From: a virus
DNA length: 36,159 bases
Reading direction: 5' to 3' (one strand)
IMG/VR virus record: IMGVR_UViG_3300048011_000459
Location: 1-36,159 of that record
Positions 8,169 through 14,846 of the stretch are shown here, piece after piece (the stretch's first letter is position 1; every line of letters starts with the position of its first letter). Made by a program: the position numbers and the translations under genes. The notes beneath the pieces were generated by a model. That model was not told where the DNA came from and ran no database searches. It saw nothing but the letters and a program-made list of their open reading frames with translations.

Positions 8169-9012
8169 TTGCAAACTCCTCGTCAATAATTCTACTGAGA
8201 CTGGTCTTATTCATCACATGTATACTTTGACCAGAGGTTTGAATTGCCGTATATTCTCCTAGATAGTCTTTCTTTTCAACTAAAAACATCATGTTGTCAT
8301 CTTTTAATTGCCATAATAAATCTTTATCAATAGTATACATCATACTTCCAGGTAATTCTTGTACAAAGTCACCAGGTTGAAAACCATTCATAATATGCAC
8401 AGCAATACTAAATGCAAAATCATTTCTAAATAAGCTAGAAGTTATTTGATATACTCGTCGGTAATGATTCCATTCTTGTTCTATATGACTAATAAGATTA
8501 AAAAATATTTCATTTATTTCAGTTTTTCTAAAAAATACAACAGTTGCCCAATAAAAATCTACACTAGTATTGCTAATAGACCTAAACTCATCTTCTTCTC
8601 GAACCTTTGCAATATCGTCTGATTGCTTATACAACATAAGGTCAGACTTAGATTTAAAACAAGACTTTAATAAATCATTTGAAATAATATAATCAGTATC
8701 CATTAACAATGTTTCGTCATATGGAGACATTTCGTATACACTCGATCTGTTACTATTTTTAAAACTAGCCGTTTTTTTAAAGAGAGAACCATCAAAGAAA
8801 TATCTTAAATTAGTTCCGTCAGTCCATTCTAACTGAATAATTTTATCAAAGTCCTCAGTTCCATAAGTGTCTTTTAGATAGTCAACACTATCAGTGGCTA
8901 TAGATACTGGAACGCCCAAATGTCGCTTTATACGCTTTGCCAGAAATACCGATTGTTTTACATAATCAATATAGCCATTATTTCGTGCAATTAAAAATAC
9001 ACCTTTACTCAT
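8161..9012 (-). CDS. GT8-like glycosyltransferase (283 residues)
   Basis: Begins MSKGVFLIARNNGYIDYVKQ and carries SPYDETLLMDTD with the DTD at residues 105-107, the DxD-type site for metal and nucleotide sugar. The overall plan matches the tandem neighbour downstream, with a longer insert before the DxD (about residues 60-95, including DGTNLRYFFDGSLFKK). No membrane segment or signal peptide is seen, so it should act in the host cytoplasm. Its start overlaps the 116-residue gene's stop by 8 bases (ATGAGTAA). The ribosome site is weak (AGAG), which suggests coupling to the upstream gene. The tandem duplication implies two successive or alternative sugar transfers. Substrate unknown. Confidence 0.72.
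   Translation of the reverse strand: MSKGVFLIARNNGYIDYVKQSVFLAKRIKRHLGVPVSIATDSVDYLKDTYGTEDFDKIIQLEWTDGTNLRYFFDGSLFKKTASFKNSNRSSVYEMSPYDETLLMDTDYIISNDLLKSCFKSKSDLMLYKQSDDIAKVREEDEFRSISNTSVDFYWATVVFFRKTEINEIFFNLISHIEQEWNHYRRVYQITSSLFRNDFAFSIAVHIMNGFQPGDFVQELPGSMMYTIDKDLLWQLKDDNMMFLVEKKDYLGEYTAIQTSGQSIHVMNKTSLSRIIDEEFAND
8176..8181 (-). promoter_or_regulatory. Ribosome binding site GAGGAG deciding the GT8-like start
   Basis: GAGGAG on the minus strand lies 7 bases before the ATG at 8168. The alternative in-frame ATG at 8186 has no comparable site, so this site fixes the start. It is embedded in the last codons of the upstream gene. Confidence 0.7.
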
Positions 9013-9355
9013 AATTAACTAATTTCTCTACACTTCTGTTCTTCTTAAGATCCGAATACTTAGTGTAATAATCATTGGACGCACTAGTATAATTGTTAAT
9101 AATTTCTGAATAAAACTCTTCAATATCTGTTATCATACACGGAATATTATTATCGTCAGTGATTACAATTTCATCTTGATCAGCAGATACCATTGCACTT
9201 ACAAATGTAATCAATTCTCGAGTAATTGTAAATTGAGAACCATTATGAAAATAAATTAAATCTTCTTGGTATTTTTCTGCTAACAAACGTTTCTGATTAT
9301 TGAGTGTTAGCATGTAGTTAGAAAAGTCTAGTGCTTTTTCTAAACGCTCATCCAT
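9005..9355 (-). CDS. Small acidic 116-residue protein, first gene of the cassette
   Basis: No family recognised with confidence. The first 35 residues (MDERLEKALDFSNYMLTLNN, then QKRLLAEKYQ) look helical and could form a coiled coil. A middle part (FHNGSQFTITRELITFVSAM) resembles a hydrophobic core, and the rest (DEIVITDDNNIPC, then IEEFYSEIINNY) is acidic with a second helix. It is the promoter-proximal gene: an AGGAG ribosome site lies 7 bases before ATG, and a consensus sigma-70 promoter sits just upstream. It overlaps the following glycosyltransferase by 8 bases. Small proteins of this type are common in marine T4-like phages and have no known job. Confidence 0.75.
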   Translation of the reverse strand: MDERLEKALDFSNYMLTLNNQKRLLAEKYQEDLIYFHNGSQFTITRELITFVSAMVSADQDEIVITDDNNIPCMITDIEEFYSEIINNYTSASNDYYTKYSDLKKNRSVEKLVNYE

Positions 9356-9380
9356 AGTTAAACTCCTAGTTTATTGTACT

Positions 9381-9409
9381 AGTATATATTGAATTTTAAG
9401 ATTTGTCAA
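9381..9409 (-). promoter_or_regulatory. Consensus sigma-70 promoter for the accessory cassette
   Basis: On the minus strand TTGACA (9409-9404) and TATACT (9386-9381) are separated by exactly 17 bases of AT-rich DNA. The -35 hexamer is perfect and the -10 hexamer differs from TATAAT at one base. Transcription would begin around 9372-9376, about 20 bases before the first gene's ATG at 9355, with its ribosome site in between. It begins 12 bases past the stop codon of the last tail gene, so it separates the cassette from late transcription. Confidence 0.72.
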
Positions 9410-9420
9410 GAAAAGATTGG

Positions 9421-10410
9421 TTAAGATAGAGGTCTTATTAGAGTGCCAATAGGTTCAAGATCAATTATGACAGCATCATATGGAGTTTCATTAATTGCTA
9501 CTTGACTATTTGGCTTTGATATTTGTACATTACTATTGAAAGCACCAAATACTACTTCATCTATGCCATATGTGAGATCATTAGGGCGCCCGTCGATAAA
9601 TTCAACTTTGAATTGTATAGCAGATGTAGAATCTCCTGTTGTATATTCTCTTGCGTAAATATTATATCTATTACGTGCATATACATTTCCGCCTGTTCTT
9701 GAATATATCAAGCGATAACTAGTTGTAAGGTTATAATTGCCTATGTTAGACCCTGTGCCGATTGATGCGTTGTTGATTGTTTCATTGGCTTTAAAGCTAG
9801 TTGAACCCATTTCATTTAGGATAGTTTGCCAATCTACAGTTTTACTTTGACTTCCGGTATACTCAACATCTGCACTTAGTCTAATTTCGCTGCCTGAATT
9901 GAAAAAATGACGTCGGTCGAGATCAGTTGGCCAAGATATTGTAAAGATATGAGATATTTCAGTAGACCAAGCTGCTTCAGTATTAGGTCTATTACTAGAA
10001 GCACTAGGAATATTAATTAACTCCAGGTTTCCAGAAAACACTTCAAATTTATCAGCAGCAATTTGAGACGCTAACGTTTCTAGATTAATTATATATGCTT
10101 CTTCTATTTTGTCCGTGTCTAATAAATTAGAGTTATAATCACCAACAACAAATTCGTCTACAACTACATTAGCTGCACCAATTTGATGAGACCGGCACCT
10201 AACTAGATCAATATATAAATCTTCGTAATTTTGTGCAGTAATTTTATCTGCGTTAGCTAAATCATTTGCAGCACGAGAACCGAGCACACTGTTTGTACTA
10301 AAAAGCTGACCGTATCCAAATGTAGGAGTTGCAGGATTAGATTCCCCTAGTACCAAATTTATTTGGTCTCTAAGTGTATTATATCTACTGGCTAAAACTG
10401 TTGTTGGCAT
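9421..10410 (-). CDS. Virion structural protein, paralogue of the 307-residue gene
   Basis: A 329-residue protein. The N-terminal 90 residues (ASRYNTLRDQINLVLG, FGYGQ, ITAQNYEDLYIDLVRCRSHQ) look helical. A strand-rich domain starts near residue 150 with the motif DLRRHFFNSGSEIRLSADVE, then VDWQTILNEMG, SNIGNYNL and KVEFID. The RRxFFNxGxEIR motif and most of the layout recur in the next gene, so the two are duplicates. Such proteins occur beside tail-fibre genes in T4-like marine phages; a role as a fibre or baseplate-associated virion protein is inferred. A late-type promoter box stands in the 61-base gap ahead of it. It is the last gene of the tail block. Confidence 0.7.
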   Translation of the reverse strand: MPTTVLASRYNTLRDQINLVLGESNPATPTFGYGQLFSTNSVLGSRAANDLANADKITAQNYEDLYIDLVRCRSHQIGAANVVVDEFVVGDYNSNLLDTDKIEEAYIINLETLASQIAADKFEVFSGNLELINIPSASSNRPNTEAAWSTEISHIFTISWPTDLDRRHFFNSGSEIRLSADVEYTGSQSKTVDWQTILNEMGSTSFKANETINNASIGTGSNIGNYNLTTSYRLIYSRTGGNVYARNRYNIYAREYTTGDSTSAIQFKVEFIDGRPNDLTYGIDEVVFGAFNSNVQISKPNSQVAINETPYDAVIIDLEPIGTLIRPLS

Positions 10411-10434
10411 TCATCATCTCTTTTTGCTATCAAG

Positions 10435-10442
10435 TATTTATT
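10435..10442 (-). promoter_or_regulatory. T4-late-type promoter box AATAAATA
   Basis: AATAAATA on the minus strand, one base off the T4 late consensus TATAAATA, lies 24 bases before the ATG at 10410 in a 61-base gap. Position and match suggest late transcription of the 329-residue gene; AT-richness means chance matches are possible. Confidence 0.42.
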
Positions 10443-10471
10443 TAAAATAATATTAACGCAAAGAAGACTGA

Positions 10472-11395
10472 TTATGATAAGGTCTGTGTGCTGAAGTATG
10501 TAGGTGCAATAACTACCACCTCGCCGTCTGCGCGGTAATGCTGTATAACACTTTCTAATCTGCCGTCTACATTATTGTCAACATTGTTGTCAAATACTAC
10601 ATCGTTAAATTCAATTTTAAATATAATACGATTATTTTGATCCGAACGTGCTTTAATACTATAAATATTTCCTGCGTATACTGAACTATATGTTCCTGAA
10701 CCAATTTTTTGATAAATTAGTTGATACCCGCTGTTTAAATCATAATTGCCGATCGAGCTACTGCCGCCTGTTGTAGAAATTGTTGTTTCTGCACCAAATT
10801 TTACAGTTCCAACACTAGAACACAACTCATTCCAGTCTAATCCTTTAGGCGTACTTGCGCTAGTATTATTTGCACTTATTCTGATTTCGCCACCTGTATT
10901 AAAAAAGAAACGTCGCGTATCTGCTGAGCTAAAAGTAACTTCTACTTCATGATATATTAAACCATTCCATGTACTAGATCTGGAACTAGTAATTGCAGGC
11001 TCTAATGCCGATTGCGAAGGGTCCATTGTGTTTTTGTCAGCAATAACATTATTCATAAGAGATTCAAAATCTTCAATACCTTTTTTGAAGCCATCTGGAT
11101 CAATACTAGTTACGCCATCGTCGTTAATAAAATTACTAGTATCTTCTGCTACAATGTTTAAATTTTGTATAACTTCAGCAATTCCAATATCACCCGGACC
11201 AACTTGATGTATCCTTGCTTTGAGAATATCAGAATAAATTGCATTTATGTCAGCAGCCTCAACTATATCACCGGTATTGTTAACTGGTGCACTTGTAAGC
11301 GATTGTCCGTATCCATTTTGTCCTGCGCCTGTTCCAAGTATTAGCTCAATACTGGATTGTAGGTTGTTAATTCGTGCTGCTGTGATGTCTGCCAT
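10472..11395 (-). CDS. Virion structural protein, 307 residues
   Basis: It shares with the following 329-residue protein a helical N-terminus (ARINNLQSSIELILG, NGYGQ, AADINAIYSDILKARIHQ) and a strand-rich C-terminal domain (DTRRFFFNTGGEIRISAN near residue 160, then LDWNELCSSVG, SSIGNYDLNSGYQLIYQ, FKIEFND). The two have drifted well apart outside these motifs. A ribosome site (AAGGA, about 6 bases ahead) supports the start, and only 12 bases separate it from the fibre gene upstream, so both share a transcript. No enzymatic motif is seen. The role as a tail/baseplate accessory protein is inferred from the context. Confidence 0.72.
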   Translation of the reverse strand: MADITAARINNLQSSIELILGTGAGQNGYGQSLTSAPVNNTGDIVEAADINAIYSDILKARIHQVGPGDIGIAEVIQNLNIVAEDTSNFINDDGVTSIDPDGFKKGIEDFESLMNNVIADKNTMDPSQSALEPAITSSRSSTWNGLIYHEVEVTFSSADTRRFFFNTGGEIRISANNTSASTPKGLDWNELCSSVGTVKFGAETTISTTGGSSSIGNYDLNSGYQLIYQKIGSGTYSSVYAGNIYSIKARSDQNNRIIFKIEFNDVVFDNNVDNNVDGRLESVIQHYRADGEVVVIAPTYFSTQTLS

Positions 11396-11407
11396 GATGA
11401 TTCCTTA

Positions 11408-12892
11408 TTATACCTTTAGTACACATTCCACTAGTTTTTCGCCCTCATCATTATTGCTTTCAAGTGCAACACCAACTAAACTTCCGCCGTTAATTGCTGT
11501 ACTTGCACAACCATTATTATCAACATATACTGCTTGACCTTTTTTAACTGCGCCAATTACACGAACAGGTAAGCGCCCTTTAAGACCAATATATTGACCT
11601 TCTGCTTCACTATTCATCATTATAGCAGGATCAGTTGAAACAACACCAATTGCCATACAGCCTTGCTGTGTTGGCTCTACTTCGTGATCTTCATGTGAAC
11701 ATACACATACTACTGTGCCCGGAGCAAGTTCTTCTGCTGTAGTATATTTTTCTGCTAAGTCAGCATAACGTGCTTGAGTTGCAGTACCTTGGAATAAGTT
11801 TGCAGCAATATTGCCTGTTGCGTCTCTAACTGCTACTGTATTATTTGTTGCACTAGAACTTGCACTACGGAAATCACTGCCTACTCTTAATGTAGCAGCT
11901 TTAGATGCCTCACCTGTAAAGTTTGCTGCATACACATTTGACCAACCTAGGCTAGCACTGCCTAACGTAAATGTATTATCTGCTGCCGGGACAATTCCAG
12001 TTGCTGTAACTGTTCCTACATGTGTCAATACACCTGCGCCGCTGGTAACTTTTAATTTAATTACGCCATTATTAGTGATGTTTTGAATAATGCCATCAAA
12101 ACCATTATCATCAACTCTTAATTGAAAGTCTTGTGAATCACCAATTAAAATGCCGTCGTCTGGTGCTTCAATTGTACTTGCAAATACAGTATTTCCTACA
12201 CCTGTTTGTACAAAGTTTGCAGCAGAAATGCCGCCTAACTTGTCAGCATTTGTCGCAGTGCCGTGAAATCTATCAGCAGTACTTGTAACGCCAGCAGTGC
12301 CGTTTAATGTATTTCGTAATGTAATACCTCTGTGAATTCTATCAAAACCTTGTGATATTAATGAAGTTTCGCTTGCGTTTAGATCAAACTCGGTAGGGCT
12401 TGTCACATAAATTATTTCGTCTTCAATTACAGCAGCAATTATGCCTCTCGTAGCACTTGTAGTATCAAGAACTTCAAGGCTTTGCATTTGGGTTACACCT
12501 TCGCCTGCGTTCTGTGGTCCTATAAGTACAAAATTTGTTCCGTTATATACATACAATTGGTCATTTCCGCTGTCCCACCAAAAGTCAGCAGTCGCCAATC
12601 CAGTAGGTTCTGTAGTTCCTATTTCGGCTCCGCCTGTTGTGCGCCACTGTGTTCCGTCATAAAACTTTAATTTACTTGTTCCGCTGTCAAACCAAACTTG
12701 CCCACTGATTGGCCTTGCTGGCTGATTTGCTCCGCTAAAGTTTTCTAATAAAAACAAGAAGTTTTCATTTTGAATTTCACCGTACCCTGCGTAATTTTTA
12801 CCGATGAATTTAAGATCAGTTGTTTGATCAACTGTGCCATCTTCCACTGTAGTTAGCAGTGTATTGTTATATCTGTCTATTGCATATGCCAT
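11408..12892 (-). CDS. Tail fibre-like protein with cysteine-bearing C-terminal domain (494 residues)
   Basis: Residues 1-200 are the N-terminal module shared with the 636- and 684-residue proteins: YGEIQNENFLFLLENF, GQVWFDS, LKFYDGTQW, DFWWDSGNDQLYVYNG, LIGPQ. A fibre-like middle follows, with VPAADNTFTLGSASLGWSNV near residue 310. From about residue 369 the protein changes: QARYADLAEKYTTAEELAPG, then VVCVCSHEDHE and a compact strand-rich domain to the end. All five Cys I see lie in this last part. YADLAEKY...PGTVV domains end many phage fibre proteins and somewhat resemble phage appendage C-termini that act as trimerisation chaperones or cleave themselves; which applies here is unknown. A late-type box precedes the gene. 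Confidence 0.78.
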   Translation of the reverse strand: MAYAIDRYNNTLLTTVEDGTVDQTTDLKFIGKNYAGYGEIQNENFLFLLENFSGANQPARPISGQVWFDSGTSKLKFYDGTQWRTTGGAEIGTTEPTGLATADFWWDSGNDQLYVYNGTNFVLIGPQNAGEGVTQMQSLEVLDTTSATRGIIAAVIEDEIIYVTSPTEFDLNASETSLISQGFDRIHRGITLRNTLNGTAGVTSTADRFHGTATNADKLGGISAANFVQTGVGNTVFASTIEAPDDGILIGDSQDFQLRVDDNGFDGIIQNITNNGVIKLKVTSGAGVLTHVGTVTATGIVPAADNTFTLGSASLGWSNVYAANFTGEASKAATLRVGSDFRSASSSATNNTVAVRDATGNIAANLFQGTATQARYADLAEKYTTAEELAPGTVVCVCSHEDHEVEPTQQGCMAIGVVSTDPAIMMNSEAEGQYIGLKGRLPVRVIGAVKKGQAVYVDNNGCASTAINGGSLVGVALESNNDEGEKLVECVLKV

Positions 12893-12920
12893 TGTTATGT
12901 AACCCCTAGTGCTATTATAT

Positions 12921-12928
12921 TATTTATC
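12921..12928 (-). promoter_or_regulatory. T4-late-type promoter box GATAAATA
   Basis: GATAAATA on the minus strand differs from TATAAATA at the first base only. It lies 28 bases before the ATG at 12892, in the 40-base gap between two fibre genes, and would give the 494-residue gene its own late start. Confidence 0.42.
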
Positions 12929-12932
12929 GTTT

Positions 12933-14843
12933 TTACGGATACACAGTTGTTGACTGATATGTCCACGATGATCCATTAGATTTATATGTCATTAGTGCCC
13001 TCGACGGTGAAAGCACCACTGTGCCGTTAGCACCTTCAGGAGCAAACGCAACATCTTGTACTACTGCCTGATTTAATGTTCCGTTAGCATCAACAGAGAC
13101 GTAACTTATATTCTTAACAGCTTCTACATTCACACCCTCAACAGTTGCGCCAGTATATGATGTTGTGTGTATACGAGCAACTTTGTTAGTATTAAGTACT
13201 GCTGCTGGATACAAGTCATTTAAATATGTTGCTACTGCATTTTGTAACGCATTATCTGTGCCGAGACCTGTAACATCCATACTAAACACAATAGTTTCTG
13301 TTACAATTTCTTCATCAACATATTCTTTAGTAGTAACAGTATTATCGTCTGATTCTGTAGTTGATAATTCTGCTGCTTTTCTTGCACTTATCGCTTTAGC
13401 AACACCTGTAATTTTTTGGTTATCAGTAACATTAATATCTGCTCCTGCTGTAATTGCAATGCCATTTGACGATGTTATTGCCATATCATTAGTCGAGCTG
13501 ATTATCTTACCATTAATATTAATTTCGTCAACTTGTAATACAGTAAGTGTACCAATTTGATCTAAGTCTAGTGCTTTAGTAACATTGACTAAACTATCAT
13601 TTGTTAATTTATCGATGCCGGCGATTTTGTAACTCGATCCAGCGTTTAATAAGTCAAAATTTACATTTGAAGTAAAAGAGTTTGTTGCAGTTTTCCAAAG
13701 AATATCTTTACTACCATTAATACTGTTTACACTAATTCCAGATGAATCTGCTTGAGCATCAGTAAGTTCTGTACTATCATTTAATACACCAATTTCAATA
13801 ATCTTATCTTCTACTCTTAATGTTTGTACATCTAGTGCAACTCTGTCGCCTTCGACAATTAAGTCACCTGTAACTCTTAAATCACCTTCAACATCTAATG
13901 TATATTCTGGTAATCTGTTAGTAGTAAATATGCCAACTCGTGCTGTACTTGCATCTACATAAATTGCATCAACTGAAATAGCACCAAATGTACTTGACTT
14001 GACTCGTAAACTTAAATCGTGATCAGTAAGTTGGTTTTCGATATAAAATCTAGGACCAACAACTTTTTGTACATTATTCTGCGATAGGCCAATTGTTAAG
14101 CCACCTGAGTTTTGAATAGTTAGTGTACCTGTTGTAATGCCGCTTGCAGTAGATGGAAGAAAACTATCAGCAGTTCTAACAACTCCGGTTCCTGAAACTA
14201 GTGCATTAGCACTATCTGCAATGCCTCTAAATTTAAAGTTAGCAGTATCGATAATATTCATACCTACACGAATAATGCCGTTAGGATTTGATGCTGTTAC
14301 TAATCCTAAGATTCTCTGAGCATAGATCGGAGTAAATTCAATGTTACTAATTACTGCTGAAAGTGTACCACCTACATATAAGTAAGCAACGGTACGTGAT
14401 CTACTTTGTTGATCAAGTATGCTGCCGATTTCAAATCCACTTTTGCCTTGAGATTCGGTATACTGCGGTCCCATTAAAATTAAGTCAGTGCCGTCAAATG
14501 CATATACTTGGTTATTTAGATTATCAATCCACATATCTCCAGCAACCATTTGCGGTCTAGTATTTTGTACAATCGGGCCGCCGCTTGCTTTCCAAACACT
14601 TCCGTCATATACCTTTAAACGCTGTTCTGTACTATCCCACCATATCTGACCTGTTACTGGATTACTCGGAGCAGCAGTGTTACTAAAGTTTTCAAGTAGT
14701 CTTATAAAGTTTTCGTTAAAGTACTCTCCATAACCTGTATAATTTCTACCAACTAATGTAAGATTGGTACTAACTGTATCAATTTGTCCATCAATTAAGT
14801 CTGTTAACAGTGTGCCGTCTGTTTTGTTTAGTTGATAACTCAT
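12933..14843 (-). CDS. Tail fibre-like protein (636 residues)
   Basis: The N-terminal 200 residues repeat the shared module: YGEYFNENFIRLLENF, GQIWWDS, LKVYDGSVW, GDMWIDNLNNQVYAFDG, LMGPQY. The middle (about 314-407) carries LDVEGDLRVTGDLIVEGD and LRVEDKIIEIG, a strand-turn repeat widespread in T4-like phage fibres and likely a trimeric beta structure. The C-terminus (ATYLNDLYPAAVLNTNKVAR to WTYQSTTVYP) is unlike those of the two sister proteins. There is no enzymatic motif. It follows the 684-residue gene after 3 bases, so the pair is co-transcribed. The shared N-terminus should attach to the virion, and the free C-terminus may touch the host; both are inference. Confidence 0.78.
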   Translation of the reverse strand: MSYQLNKTDGTLLTDLIDGQIDTVSTNLTLVGRNYTGYGEYFNENFIRLLENFSNTAAPSNPVTGQIWWDSTEQRLKVYDGSVWKASGGPIVQNTRPQMVAGDMWIDNLNNQVYAFDGTDLILMGPQYTESQGKSGFEIGSILDQQSRSRTVAYLYVGGTLSAVISNIEFTPIYAQRILGLVTASNPNGIIRVGMNIIDTANFKFRGIADSANALVSGTGVVRTADSFLPSTASGITTGTLTIQNSGGLTIGLSQNNVQKVVGPRFYIENQLTDHDLSLRVKSSTFGAISVDAIYVDASTARVGIFTTNRLPEYTLDVEGDLRVTGDLIVEGDRVALDVQTLRVEDKIIEIGVLNDSTELTDAQADSSGISVNSINGSKDILWKTATNSFTSNVNFDLLNAGSSYKIAGIDKLTNDSLVNVTKALDLDQIGTLTVLQVDEININGKIISSTNDMAITSSNGIAITAGADINVTDNQKITGVAKAISARKAAELSTTESDDNTVTTKEYVDEEIVTETIVFSMDVTGLGTDNALQNAVATYLNDLYPAAVLNTNKVARIHTTSYTGATVEGVNVEAVKNISYVSVDANGTLNQAVVQDVAFAPEGANGTVVLSPSRALMTYKSNGSSWTYQSTTVYP

Positions 14844-14846
14844 TTA

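Noticed and set aside
8166-8186. Longer GT8-like protein starting at 8186 (MTRSLQ extension)
   Set aside because: The ATG at 8168 aligns with the paralogue, has a perfect GAGGAG site and gives the common 8-base overlap.
9356-9420. Rho-independent terminator between the tail block and the cassette
   Set aside because: No GC-rich hairpin followed by a T run is visible; the gap is taken up by the promoter and ribosome site.
13165-13560. Plus-strand open frame of 131 codons inside the 636-residue fibre gene
   Set aside because: Val/Ser-rich mirror of a repetitive fibre gene; no ribosome site or recognisable domain.
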